DNA from: Paracoccaceae bacterium | Lineage (GTDB): Bacteria; Pseudomonadota; Alphaproteobacteria; Rhodobacterales; Rhodobacteraceae | Assembly (NCBI GenBank): GCA_947371955.1 | Contig: CANBRQ010000008.1 | Coordinates: 1 to 56,717 of the forward strand | DNA length: 56,717 nucleotides | Reading direction: 5' to 3' | Part shown: piece after piece, positions 1 to 9,922 of the stretch | Layout: the number at the start of each line of letters is the position of its first letter | How positions within the stretch are numbered: position 1 is the stretch's first letter | Notes under the pieces: model-generated | The model's database searches: none | Told to the model about the DNA's origin: nothing | The model's input: the letters and a program-made list of their open reading frames with translations, nothing else | Translations under genes and position numbers: made by a program

Positions 1-2
1 AC

Positions 3-125
3 AGGATCGAGATCATGTTCGGGCGTCTGAAGGACTGGCGACGTGTGGCCACCCGCTACGACAGATGTCCAAAAGTCTTCCTCTCAGCCGTAGCCCTCGC
101 CGCAACCGTCATGTTCTGGCTATGA
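3..125 (+). mobile_element. IS5-family transposase, C-terminal end (cut by window edge)
   Basis: The first 41 codons read RIEIMFGRLKDWRRVATRYD and continue to a TGA at 123-125, ending AATVMFWL. This is the typical C-terminus of IS5-family DDE transposases; the first E is probably the catalytic Glu of the DDE triad. The rest of the gene lies left of the window. The same C-terminus, with four or so substitutions, occurs on the minus strand at the right edge, so the two copies are related but not identical. A terminal inverted repeat follows within 25 bases of the stop. Confidence 0.85.
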
Positions 126-131
126 AACGAG

Positions 132-146
132 AACGAGTCCTGACCC
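132..146 (+). repeat. Terminal inverted repeat of the left IS copy
   Basis: AACGAGTCCTGACCC, read on the other strand as GGGTCAGGACTCGTT, matches 12 of 15 positions of the end of the right-hand IS copy (GGGTCCAGACTCATT at 56516). It marks where the element stops and the interrupted RTX gene begins. A TA dinucleotide flanks both ends, as expected for IS5-family targets. Confidence 0.65.
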
Positions 147-410
147 TAACGTTCTCGGTGACCGTATCGCCGAGGCTGTCGACCACGTACGTGTCGTCAC
201 CGGTGCCGCCGACCATGCTGTCATTGCCAGCGCCCCCGTCGAGGGTGTCGTCTCCACCCAATCCATAAAGCGCGTTAGCTTCTGAGTTTCCCGTTAGAAT
301 GTTGGCGAAAGTGTTTCCCCAACCGCTAGTCGGGTCGGACCCCGTGAGCGTGAGCGTCATCTCAGTATCGGTGAGCGTATGGCTGACGGCGGTATGCACA
401 TAGACGTTGC

Positions 411-696
411 CGACGTCGATGGTGACGGCTTGGGTGGCAAAGAGTGCGCCATCCGAGGCGGAGACGGTCAGGATGTGCTGGATGGTGGTCTCGTAGTCGA
501 GGTGCTTGCCCGAGGCGACGCTTATCGCACCGGTGGTGCTGTCGATGGCAAAAATGCCGTTCGGATCGCCGCCGGTAATTTTATAGGTTAACGTCGTGTT
601 GGCATCCGGGTCGGTGGCGGAAGCCGTGGCGAGGGTTACCCCGGGTGCCACGCTCTCCAAGACCGAGGTTGTCACGTCAGACCCAGCCAAGGGGGC
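411..696. repeat. Direct repeat, copy A (cadherin-like domain)
   Basis: About 286 bases repeat with few differences 855 bases further on (1266-1551). They encode the two copies of the cadherin-like domain in the RTX fragment. The near identity at DNA level points to recent duplication or gene conversion inside the adhesin gene. Confidence 0.8.
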
Positions 697-1265
697 AGCG
701 TTAGGAACAGGTATGCCACCGTATTCGATGACGTAACCATTTCCAGCATAAGTGCGCGAGTAGGCCGAAGAGTTCTGATTTGTGCGCATGCCGCCAGCGA
801 ACCACTCTTGGTCCAAAGTTAAGAAATAATAGTGCGACGCCGCAAAGTCGATACAAAGGTAGTCATCTCCTGCAGTCCAACCGGAATACCCATTTGGCCA
901 GCCCCAATCCGTCTCGATAAATTCTGTTCCTGCCTCCGGGCCATCGACCCATCGAAACGTGCCTTCAGTCGTTGCGTCAGAAGCGCCGACCCAAATGGTG
1001 CGCGCGTTCCAGCCGACACTGATTAAGTTCATGTGGGAGGTAACAAAATCGAATTCAGCCTGCGTGTTAACGGAAACCAAATAACCAGTCTCGTCGGCGA
1101 TTGCTTGGGATGCCGCCATTGCTCTGGCTGCGTCCCAAGTTACGTCCGAATTTATGAATTCATAAATGTGATCATTCCCACCAACAGCGGAAGACCAAAA
1201 GAATTGTGTCGCTGAGTTCGTAATGCTTGCAGCCAAAAGTACTCCCGGGGTCTCGTTCACATTGC

Positions 1266-1551
1266 CGACGTTGATGGTGACGGCTTGGATGGCGGAGAGG
1301 CTGCCGTCTGAGGCGGAGACGGTCAGGACGTGCTGGGTGGTGGTCTCGTAGTCGAGGTGTTTGCCCGAGGCGAGGCTGATGGCCCCCGTGGTGCTGTTGA
1401 TGGCGAAGAGACCCGACGGGTCGCCGCCGGTAATTGTATAGGTTAACGTCGTGTTTGCATCCGGGTCGGTGGCGGAAGCCGTGGCGAGGGTTACCCCGGG
1501 TGCCACGCTCTCCAAGACCGAGGTTGTCACGTCAGACCCAGCCAAGGGGGC
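1266..1551. repeat. Direct repeat, copy B (cadherin-like domain)
   Basis: Partner of 411-696. The differences are scattered single bases, for example TTGG in copy A against TTGA in copy B at the equivalent Gly-Ser site. The C-type-lectin-like domain is encoded between the two copies. Confidence 0.8.
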
Positions 1552-2110
1552 TTGGTTTAGAACAAAAAGGGCTGCAACCTCAGACGGGTTAGTGTAACTG
1601 TGGCTAAGGTCATCAAATTGGATTTTCCCATCAGCTTGACGGTTTCCATCAAAATCGAAATAAATCCTCCAAGAATAAGTTTGGTAGGAAGTGTTGCCCG
1701 CTAAAATAACAATTTCACCGGTAAATCCAGTCCAAGCATTATTTAAGTCGCTTTCGGCCGAACACAACGTCACCTTAAAGTACTGGTGGCCTGCCTGATA
1801 CGGGTCTGCATCGATAGAACCAAAGTATAGCCTGTCGAGTGAACTGCTGCTTTGCACAACATTCCATACATTGCTGTATCTAAATGATAGGTCGTCTCGA
1901 CTGAGAAATACATAGCTATTCGCTCCATCTCCACCGTTCAAAATATATGTCGCAGTTCCCACTTGGAAAGTATCATTTCCACCACCGCCGTAAAGTGAAT
2001 ATTTCCCGGTATCGGAGTGGCCATAGATAGTATCGTCTCCGCCACCTCCATATACCTCACGCGTTGCCATCCCTCCGTAGATAACGTCAATTCCCTCAAC
2101 ACTCAACGGC

Positions 2111-5100
2111 TTGGTCGATGCGGCGGCCTTGGCCTGCGGCATGCCGATTTCGCTGATCGCATTGGTCGGCGAACAGACGGTGCAGTTCAAAGCACTGGCC
2201 GGGCTGGACTGCGCCTTGAACACCTCCCGCGAGGGGTCGTTCTCTGCCTATGCCATCCTGCAGGATCAGGTGTTCCAGATCCCCGACACCCTTGACGATC
2301 CGCGCTTTGCTGACAGTCCGCTGGTTACGGCCCCACCTGCGATCCGGTTTTATGCCGGGGCGCCGATTGTAACGAAAGACGGCCTTCGGGTTGGCGCGCT
2401 GACCGTCATGGACACCCGCCCCGGCCTTTTGACCGACGCGCAAAGCCGCATCCTGACCCATCTGGCCCGTGCCGCCGCCCATGTGCTGGAAACCACCAAA
2501 TTCGCCAAGGATCATGCGCGTCGGGCGGCGGAATGGAAGGTCTTGAACGATTCCCTTCCCTTCGGCCTTTATGCAACGGACCTCGATGGCCGCTGCACCC
2601 ATGTGAACGCGCAATGGTCTGCGATCTCCGGCCTGAACGAGGCCGAAAGCCTTGGCGACGGCTGGCTTGCCGCTTTGCACCCCAACGATCGCGGCGGTGT
2701 CCTGCAGGCTTGGCGGTTGGCTGTGGACGAGGGGACGCCTTACGACAAGGAATTTCGCATCCTGCGCGGCGATGGCAGGATTTGCATCGTCCGGTCAGTG
2801 GCGCACCGGGTTTTCGGGGTTGGGGGGCTAACCCATAGTCTGGTCGGCACGGTTGAAGATGTGACCGAGGCGCGCAAACAGGCTCGAAGCCTTGAGACCA
2901 AGCGTCAACGGCTGAGCCTGATCGTCGAGGCTACCGGCATCGGCACCGGTGAACTGAACCTGCAAACCGGCGAAGTGCATGGAAGCCGGGAATGGGCGGC
3001 CATCACCGGCCACACTCAGCAAAGCCTGTTGGATATGAACGCGCCATGGGAGATGGACAGCGTCCACCCCGACGATCAAGACGCCGTGCGGCAAAAGATG
3101 GACCCTGCCGTCGTGGACGCGAACAGCGGTTTTGAGATCGAGGTCCGCAGGCGGCACGTGCTGGGGCATTGGGTCTGGCTCTATGTCCGGGCAAAAGTTG
3201 TCACGCGCACGGCAGATGGCAATCCGGAATGGCTGATGTCGGCGGGGTTCGACGTGACCGAACGCAAAGAGGCCGAAGAGCGGCTGCGGCGCAGCGAAGA
3301 CATGCTCAACAAGACCGGCGAAGCCGCCGGTGTCGGCGGCTGGGAGCTTGATCTGATCACCCGGGAAGTGACTTGGACAAATCAGATGCGGCACATAAGG
3401 GGCGTGGGGCCTGATTACGTGCCCGATGTCAAATCCGCCATGGCGGCCTATGCCCCGGCCTCCAGACCGGTGATTGACGCAGCGGTCAAGGCCGCCATGA
3501 CCAAGGGCACCGGCTTTGACCTTGAAGTGCAACTTGTTAGGACCGATGGGACGCTGATCTGGGTGCGCGTCATGGCCTCTGTCACCCTGAAGGCGGGCAA
3601 ACCCGTGCGGATATTCGGCGCGGTTCAGGATATTTCCGACCGCGTCGCCCGTCAGTCGGCTTTGGCGGCCGCGCATCGTCGTATGCTTCTGGCAACGGAA
3701 AGCACCGGGATCGGCATCTGGGAACTGAACTCGGTCACCGGTCTCGTGACATGGGATCATCAGATGTTCCGGCTGTTCGGCCGCTTTGATCCGACGGAAC
3801 TGGTCGATGCCGGCGACCAATGGGCGCATTCGGTGCACCCCGACGACTGCGCGGGCGTGTTGGCCGACATGCAGGCCGCATTGGAAGGCAGCTCCCGCTT
3901 TGACCGGGAGTATCGGATCATCTGGTCCGACGGCTCGGTCCACCACATCCGATCTTTGGCAGAAGTGGCCGAGGATCCGACATCGGGCGCGAAAATCCTG
4001 CTGGGCGTCAAATGGGACATCACCCAGTTGCGCAACCTGTCGGCAGAGGTGGCCTTGCAGCACGAATGGATGCGGGTGACCCTGCGGTCGATCGGCGACG
4101 CGGTGATCACCACCGACGCGCAGGCCGTGGTGACATGGCTGAACCCGGTGGCCGAGATGATGACAGGCTGGCCGCTGCAAGATGCCATCGGGCAGCCGGT
4201 CAAGACAGTGTTCCACATCCTGAACGGTGAAACGCTGCAACCCGCGCCAGACCCGGTGGAAGCCGCGCTGAAAGAGGGCTGCGTCATCACGCTGCCCGCC
4301 GGAACGCTTCTGGTCTCGCGCAGCGGGCAACAGTTCGGCGTGGAAGATTCCGCCGCCCCGATCCGGGATGATGCCGACACCATCCTTGGCGCGGTTCTGG
4401 TGTTTCACGACGCCACGATGAAGCGGCAATTCCAGGACGGGATGGCATACCGCGCCACGCATGACGCCTTGACGGGCGCCAAGAACCGGACCGAGTTTGA
4501 AACCCTGCTGGACCAGTTGCGTCTGAGCGGGCAGGCGGGCGACGGCGTGCATGGGCTGTTGTACCTTGACCTCGACAACTTCAAGCGGATCAACGATTCC
4601 TGCGGCCATGCGGCGGGCGATCAGGTGTTGCAAGAGATCGCCGCCATCCTGAAAGGCGCCATCCGGTCGCGCGACCTTCTGGCCCGGGTGGGCGGCGACG
4701 AATTCGCCATCCTGCTGGAAGATTGCCCGCCGGTGCAGGCCGCCCAGATCGCCCAGAAGATCTGCGATCAGCTGGAAGTGTACCGCTTCACCAGCCCGCG
4801 CGGTCGCTTCAGGATTGGTGCCTCGATCGGCGTGGTGGCCATCGACACGACCTGGACCACCAGCGAAGCCATCGTCCAGGCCGCCGACGCGGCCTGCCGC
4901 ATAGCCAAGGAAACCGGGCGCAACCGGGTGCGGGTCTGGCGGGAGATCGACGGCGCACTGGCCAAACGCCGGGGTGAGATCGGTTGGGCGGCGCGGCTGG
5001 AACAGGCGCTGGATGGCAACCAGTTCCGGCTGTTCGTGCAGGAAATCGGCGCCTTGGACCCTAAGGTCACCGGCCTGCACGGCGAGATCCTGCTGCGTCT

Positions 5101-5755
5101 GGAAGAGCCTGATGGCACCTTGATCCTGCCCGGACAGTTCCTGCCTTCGGCCGAAAGGTTCAACCTGATCACCCAGATTGACCGCTGGGTCCTGCGTGAA
5201 ACCATCCACACGCTGCAAAGCCATTCGGCCCCCGATGACATCTGGCAATTGTCGATGAACATCTCGGGCAAATCGGTCGCCGACCGCGCCTTCCATCGCT
5301 ATGCTTTGGCCATGCTGACCGAAGCGGGCCCGGACCTGTGCCACCGTCTGGGCTTTGAAATCACCGAAACCTCTGCGGTGGGCAATCTGGCCAGCGCCTC
5401 GCGCTTCATTGATCAGTTGCATGGCCTTGGGGTGAAGGTCTCGCTGGACGATTTCGGGGCCGGGACAGCGTCGTTTGGATATCTGTTGGCGTTGAAGGTC
5501 GATTGCCTGAAGATCGACGGCCAGTTCGTGCAGGGTCTGCTGCGCGATCCCCTGTCGCCGATCATCGTGCGCAGCTTCACAGAGATGGCGCAGGTGTTGA
5601 AGATTCCGATCGTGGCCGAATATGTCGACCACCCCGATATTCTTGAGGCGCTGCGGGCCCTGGACGTGACCTTTGCGCAGGGCCATTTGATCGCGCCGCC
5701 GGTGCCGATCCTGGAATTCCTGAAAGGGGCGGCGTCGCGGGGCGGCGTGACGTAG
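2111..5755 (+). CDS. GAF-PAS-GGDEF-EAL cyclic-di-GMP signalling protein, 5'-truncated
   Basis: About 1214 residues. Order: a GAF domain (1-135; SLIALVGEQTVQFKA, RFYAGAPIVTKDG), about five PAS/PAC modules (roughly 140-775), a GGDEF domain (785-945) with intact RVGGDEFAILLED, and an EAL domain (960-1205). The EAL signature is GEILLRL instead of EALLR; FEITET, LDDFGAGTASFGY, CLKIDGQF and VAEYVD follow, so most metal-binding acidic residues are present. It probably makes and/or breaks cyclic di-GMP in response to cytoplasmic signals; there is no transmembrane segment. The start is the problem: GAF homology begins abruptly at about 2102 next to an RTX fragment on the other strand. The expected leader and first GAF helix are missing, and only a TTG at 2111 is available. 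Expression from that codon is doubtful. Confidence 0.8.
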   Translation: MVDAAALACGMPISLIALVGEQTVQFKALAGLDCALNTSREGSFSAYAILQDQVFQIPDTLDDPRFADSPLVTAPPAIRFYAGAPIVTKDGLRVGALTVMDTRPGLLTDAQSRILTHLARAAAHVLETTKFAKDHARRAAEWKVLNDSLPFGLYATDLDGRCTHVNAQWSAISGLNEAESLGDGWLAALHPNDRGGVLQAWRLAVDEGTPYDKEFRILRGDGRICIVRSVAHRVFGVGGLTHSLVGTVEDVTEARKQARSLETKRQRLSLIVEATGIGTGELNLQTGEVHGSREWAAITGHTQQSLLDMNAPWEMDSVHPDDQDAVRQKMDPAVVDANSGFEIEVRRRHVLGHWVWLYVRAKVVTRTADGNPEWLMSAGFDVTERKEAEERLRRSEDMLNKTGEAAGVGGWELDLITREVTWTNQMRHIRGVGPDYVPDVKSAMAAYAPASRPVIDAAVKAAMTKGTGFDLEVQLVRTDGTLIWVRVMASVTLKAGKPVRIFGAVQDISDRVARQSALAAAHRRMLLATESTGIGIWELNSVTGLVTWDHQMFRLFGRFDPTELVDAGDQWAHSVHPDDCAGVLADMQAALEGSSRFDREYRIIWSDGSVHHIRSLAEVAEDPTSGAKILLGVKWDITQLRNLSAEVALQHEWMRVTLRSIGDAVITTDAQAVVTWLNPVAEMMTGWPLQDAIGQPVKTVFHILNGETLQPAPDPVEAALKEGCVITLPAGTLLVSRSGQQFGVEDSAAPIRDDADTILGAVLVFHDATMKRQFQDGMAYRATHDALTGAKNRTEFETLLDQLRLSGQAGDGVHGLLYLDLDNFKRINDSCGHAAGDQVLQEIAAILKGAIRSRDLLARVGGDEFAILLEDCPPVQAAQIAQKICDQLEVYRFTSPRGRFRIGASIGVVAIDTTWTTSEAIVQAADAACRIAKETGRNRVRVWREIDGALAKRRGEIGWAARLEQALDGNQFRLFVQEIGALDPKVTGLHGEILLRLEEPDGTLILPGQFLPSAERFNLITQIDRWVLRETIHTLQSHSAPDDIWQLSMNISGKSVADRAFHRYALAMLTEAGPDLCHRLGFEITETSAVGNLASASRFIDQLHGLGVKVSLDDFGAGTASFGYLLALKVDCLKIDGQFVQGLLRDPLSPIIVRSFTEMAQVLKIPIVAEYVDHPDILEALRALDVTFAQGHLIAPPVPILEFLKGAASRGGVT

Positions 5756-6984
5756 TGAATCGGCAAGGTGCCGCTCCTCTTCGGGGCGACCTGTGAAGTC
5801 GGCGCGGTCCCACCTTGCGTTGACCTTGGCGCGGAAGATTTGTCTCATGCCCGGCTGCGGCGCACAATCCGTTCCAGCCCGTGACAGGCAGCATGTTCAG
5901 CGGCCACCATCTCTTCGATGTGATGTTGAGGCAGACTATGACGGCCACAGGGCCGCGCATCCTCTGACCGAACTTGCGGTCGCGTGCCTTGGTGCCCCTC
6001 CAACGCCCTGCTCCTCGCCTCCAACCTGACACCGGCAGCTTTAGCGGCATCGTGCGCGGTGATGATGCGAGGCGGCGGGATCTGGTCTGGGTCGTCCGCA
6101 CGGGGTGGCGCCTTCCGTTTAATGCGGAGCCCCAGATCCACGCCATCGCCGCCAGAGCTATCGGTATGGCCATGCGGCTGAGGGCCTCAGTCTCCCCTCA
6201 CCGAAGAACCCGAACCGCCCGAGTGGCCAAGCGGCGACCGCAACAGGAAGGGATGTTCCTGACCCTGGACAAGCCGGATCCAGAGAGCCAAGACCGCGCC
6301 ACGGAGAGGCAATGTGTCCGGTAAGCGCAAAGGCCTATGCACCCCCCTGAACTGATCGGCGGGTCCGGGGTCGCGTCTCGTTGCATTGCAGGTCCGCATG
6401 CAAATCGTCGCCCGGGCGACCCGCGTCCGGTCGCCGCGATCGGATAGTCCCCGGCCCCCTTGTTGACGGTGAAGCGCAAACTCTTGTCCTCGGTCGCCTT
6501 GACCCGTTGGGCGTTAAACGGGATCGGCGTGCCGTACCAGTCCAACTTGCGGCAGAAGCAGCCATCCTTCCAATCTCCTGTCCCTGTGACTGGACAGCTC
6601 AAAGCGTTGCCGCTGATCTGCGCATCCGGGCTGACCTTCCCCCTCATGAAAAAGACCAGCTGACGTATTTCCCGGGAGCCTAAGATTTCGACGAACCGCT
6701 TCCGCTCGGTCACCGCAACCAATCCCTCCAACAGGGCTGCCGTCGCAGAGACGACAAGGCTGGGAAGGGAGAGCGGGAGGAGAGACATCTCTCACTTGAA
6801 GTTTGTGAGCCGGCGGGTCGGGTGATCCCGGAGTGTAATGTAGCAGGTACGCAGGGCAGAACCGGTCTGATCAATCTGGACCGCCGCTTGCTACGCCGTC
6901 GATCACTTTGGGGGCCTCACCGCAGCCGTCATCTTGGGAGATTTGGCACCGTTAGCACATGCTCAGTGAAGGCGGATCAAGTTC
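5756..6984. other. Gene-poor, probably decayed stretch
   Basis: Only short overlapping frames are present and no protein is recognised. The most protein-like segment is on the minus strand, about 6440-6788: it starts MSLLPLSLPSLVVSATAALL, could be a signal-like leader, and later contains GDWKDGCFCRKLDWYGTPIP. Its frame then runs into low-complexity sequence, and I cannot name it. The stretch sits between the truncated GGDEF-EAL gene and an RTX remnant, which fits a region of repeated deletion and insertion. Confidence 0.4.
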
Positions 6985-7738
6985 AGCCGAAGCGGTCGAC
7001 GTCAGATTGTGCAGAGAGTATCATCGGGGACGCTACGACCACCCACATTGCAGGGAGCGCGGCGGCCAATGCGATCTCGGGCGGTGACGGCAATGACACT
7101 CTGACCGGCTTGGGCGGCAATGACTTGCTGTCAGGGATGCGGGCAATGACAGTCTGGACGGCGCTGTCGGAAATGACACGTTGCAGGGCGGCGACGGCGC
7201 GGATGTGCTGGTGGGCGGTGCCGGGCGCGCCGCCATTGTCGGCGGGGCTTGCAATGACGCGGTGGTCGCGGGCGATGGCCCCGATGTGACGGACTGCAGC
7301 GATCGGGTCGACACACTGGATCAGGCGGCGCAGTAAAAGAACGTGATATTCGACATGCGCACAGGCGACGCCGGGATGTTCGGAACCTCTACCGAATACG
7401 AGACCGTGCTGATGGGGGCGTGCAGCGACAAGGTCACCGCCGCCGTTGCACCGGCGGCGAGCATCTATGGCGGAGGCGGCAACGACACGCTGGTCGGTAG
7501 CGATGGGGCCGACGTCCTGTCCGGCGGCAGGGGGTACGACGTTCTGTTCGGCGTTGCCAAGCATGACAGCCTTATCGCCCGAAGGATCGGCGTGACAAGG
7601 TTCGGCATCTATGCTCATCGCAGCAAAGCGGGGATTGTCACCGAGGTTGAAACCCACTTTCCAGCTGACCGTCAAACCAGATCAGCCGCCGTGCAACGCT
7701 GGTTCCGCAAGCAGCACTCAGGCGGCAAGGCTCGGTGA
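6985..7738 (+). pseudogene. RTX-repeat protein remnant (frameshift plus in-frame stop)
   Basis: RTX nonapeptides are plain: GGDGNDTLTGLGGNDLLSG in one frame up to about 7137, then GNDSLDG, GNDTLQGGDGADVLVGG in a second frame. A TAA at about 7334 follows, and more repeats (YGGGGNDTLVGSDGADVLSGG) lie beyond it in that same second frame. One frameshift and one nonsense codon therefore break what was a single calcium-binding repeat protein. The C-terminal part (residues after DVLFG) has no recognised secretion signal. It may be a second adhesin or a displaced piece of the one at 148-2100. Confidence 0.7.
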
Positions 7739-7829
7739 TGCAACCACCTGAGCCTGGACATTCCTAGATGATCCCGGATGTGGGCGGCCACTATCAAACC
7801 AAATCAAACTATACTTCCATAGGTTTTGA

Positions 7830-8455
7830 ACAAAGACAGTACCCCTGCAGGACCAAGCTGTTCATGAAGTCGATCTACATGAAGATCACCGCGTCGAGCT
7901 GACCCCAGTTGAAAGCAACGCTGGTGGTGGCCGGGCTGGCTGCGACGATATCCAGCTTGCCGGCCTTGAAGGCCTCGTCGATCTTGCCCCGCTTGGCGAT
8001 CAAGCCGGTCCTCTGCAGGTCTCTACCAGTCGGTCCTGCTGGGGTTGGAACACGGCGAAGATCGGGAGCGGTTTGTTGAACTGCGTGGCATTGTCCGGAG
8101 ACATCATGAACCGCTGGCCTTGGCGATCAGGTCGACTTTGTCCTGGGGGCTCAGGGGTTCTGCGGGTGATCAATCAACGGTGGGCAGCGGATGAAGTTCA
8201 CCCCAGCAAGCCGCCCTTGATCCACGTCTTCTTGAGCTTCAGCAGGCGCTGTGTCTCGAACTTCCTGTAGGCAACCCGCTGGTCTGGATCCATCTCGCAG
8301 AGCGCGTTGACGTCGAACTTCGTCGGTGTTTTCGGGCTTTCACCTTTGCCATCCCAGCCGAAGCCAGATTTCAAACGCTCTGGACCTGCCTGCAGGCCAA
8401 CTTCCTTTGCGCGCACCGCTGGGGCGGTAGCTTTTTGTTGGAAAAATCCGTTACG
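7830..8455 (-). pseudogene. Decayed unidentified gene
   Basis: On the minus strand a protein-like reading can be pieced together across frames. It runs VNALCEMDPDQRVAYRKFET, then LKLKKTWIKGGLLG, then SPQDKVDLIAKASG, then MMSPDNATQFNKPLPIFAVF, then KRGKIDEAFKAGKLDIVAAS and VAFNWGQLDAVIFM, followed by a stop and further coding-like sequence. At least three frame changes and one stop are needed, so it is not expressed as one protein. I do not recognise the family. Confidence 0.45.
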
Positions 8456-8836
8456 GACATTTCGTTCAGCGCGATGCCACCTCTGCGTCCGGACGTTGCC
8501 AAAGCCCAGCCTTTGCGAAGCGAATATTACTCCAAAAGCTAGCGGATGGTCAGCTTTGCCGGGTCGCGACTGAGTTCCTCACTTAAGCCATTTCAATTTA
8601 TCCGATCCGGAGAAATCAATCAGCGATGGAGCGAGATTGTTTGCTAGATTTTGCGCATCAGGTCCGTCCGGTTTCGCAGCACGCGAAGTGCGGGCCATTG
8701 CAGCGGGGAGGCTGCGCGGAGGGGAAAAGCGCCAGGAACGGTATGTGCAGTTCAGGGCGGACGGCGTCCGAAGAGGCCAATGCAACACCCGATCCAGCGT
8801 TTCCGCAGCCAAGCCACGAATGGAAAGTTCTGTCAG
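8456..8836. other. Non-coding stretch upstream of the catabolic operon
   Basis: About 380 bases with no recognisable gene on either strand. It must hold the promoter of the SDR-led operon that starts at 8837, but no convincing -35/-10 pair or operator palindrome stands out. Confidence 0.4.
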
Positions 8837-9907
8837 ATGAGCAAAGAAAACATCGCGTTGATCGTGGGCGCTACCGGGTTGTCGGGCAGCTACGCGGGCA
8901 ACGCTCTGAAAGAGCAGGGTTGGACGGTTGTCACGCTCTCGCGCAGCGCCGCCGACCTGCCGTGGTCCGATCGCCACATTGCAGCGGACCTGGAAGATGG
9001 GCCGGGCAGTCTGCATGCGCTCAAGGCCGCCTTGGACGTTACCCACGTCTTCTTCTGCACTTGGTCCCGCCAGAAGAACGAAGAAGAGAACGTCCGCGTC
9101 AACGCCCTGATGATCCGCAACCTGTTCGAGGGTCTGGCCGATGCTCCGGTCAAACATGCGGCCTTGGTCACCGGGCTGAAGCACTACCTCGGCTCGTTCG
9201 ATGACTATGCCAAGGTCAAGCCCTATACGCCCTTCCTGGAAAGCAGCCCGCGTCTGCCGGGGTTGAACTTCTACTACGCGCAAGAGGATGTGCTGTTCGA
9301 ATATGCCGCCAAGCGCGGGTTCACCTGGACGGTGCACCGCCCGCATACCATGATCGGCTTTGTCATCGGCAATGCAATGAATATGGCGGTGACGCTGGCC
9401 GTCTACGCCTCGATCTGCAAGCAGACCGGCCGGCCTTTCACCTTCCCCGGCTCGCCGGAGCAATATGGCGCGGTCGCTGATGTGACGGATGCCCGCATCC
9501 TGGCCAAGCAGTTGCATTGGGCCGCCACAACCCAAGCGGCCGAGAACACGCCCTTCAACACGGTCAATGGCGATCTGTTCCGCTGGACCTGGCTCTGGAC
9601 GCAGATCGCGGGCTACTTTGGCCTTCCGGTCGGCGAATACCCCGGCCATCCGGTGACACTGGAAAGCCAGATGGCCGATGCGCCGGCGATCTGGGCCGAG
9701 ATCGTGGCCCAGCATGGCTTGCAGGACATTCCGGTGAACAAGCTGGCCTCGTGGTGGCATTCCGATGCCGACCTTGGCCGCACGCTGGAATGCTTCACCG
9801 ACATGACCAACAGCCGCACGCTGGGCTTCACCGCCTATCAGCAGACCAGCCATTCCTTCTTTGACGTCTTCGACGAGCTGCGCGCCCGTCAGATCATCCC
9901 GTCCTGA
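8837..9907 (+). CDS. PRISE-like SDR family oxidoreductase
   Basis: 356 residues. An N-terminal Rossmann motif, IALIVGATGLSGSYAGNAL, binds NAD(P). FYYAQEDVLFEY has the YYxxxD arrangement typical of the progesterone-5-beta-reductase/iridoid-synthase-like (PRISE) SDR group, which reduces activated C=C or carbonyl groups; the substrate here is unknown. The open frame extends upstream to 8651, but the ATG at 8837 starts exactly at the Rossmann fold. It leads a same-strand run with a YciI-like protein, a Gfo/Idh/MocA dehydrogenase, an alcohol dehydrogenase and a sugar ABC importer, so it probably acts on the imported compound. A decayed relative lies at about 39570-40018. Confidence 0.8.
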   Translation: MSKENIALIVGATGLSGSYAGNALKEQGWTVVTLSRSAADLPWSDRHIAADLEDGPGSLHALKAALDVTHVFFCTWSRQKNEEENVRVNALMIRNLFEGLADAPVKHAALVTGLKHYLGSFDDYAKVKPYTPFLESSPRLPGLNFYYAQEDVLFEYAAKRGFTWTVHRPHTMIGFVIGNAMNMAVTLAVYASICKQTGRPFTFPGSPEQYGAVADVTDARILAKQLHWAATTQAAENTPFNTVNGDLFRWTWLWTQIAGYFGLPVGEYPGHPVTLESQMADAPAIWAEIVAQHGLQDIPVNKLASWWHSDADLGRTLECFTDMTNSRTLGFTAYQQTSHSFFDVFDELRARQIIPS

Positions 9908-9922
9908 GCCGAGAGTAGACCC

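Larger units (their letters stand above)
148..2100 (-). pseudogene. RTX/cadherin/C-type-lectin surface or secreted protein, internal fragment
   Basis: About 650 codons stay open on the minus strand. In order they encode short glycine-rich RTX nonapeptides (GGGGDDTIYG, GGGGNDTF), a globular stretch, a cadherin-like domain (DPDANTTLTYTITGGDPSGL), a C-type-lectin-like domain (WVDGPEAGTEF, ending NGYVIEYGG), a second nearly identical cadherin-like domain, and a further RTX block (LYGLGGDDTLDGGAGND). Proteins of this kind are usually large calcium-binding adhesins exported by type I secretion. Both ends are missing: the C-terminus stops at the IS inverted repeat just after TVTEN, and the N-terminus ends at a junction near 2100 where the opposite strand enters a GAF-domain gene. 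No start codon or secretion tail of its own is visible, so it is a fragment. Confidence 0.75.

Noticed and set aside
2828-5848. A 1006-codon open frame on the minus strand
   Set aside because: It is antisense to the GAF-PAS-GGDEF-EAL gene, rich in His/Arg/Gln as high-GC shadow frames are, and shows no domain.
5756-6984. Phage or toxin-antitoxin genes in the gene-poor stretch
   Set aside because: No integrase, structural or toxin motif could be found in any frame.
8651-8836. N-terminal extension of the PRISE-like SDR frame
   Set aside because: The extension is Arg-rich and precedes a complete Rossmann start at the ATG 8837.
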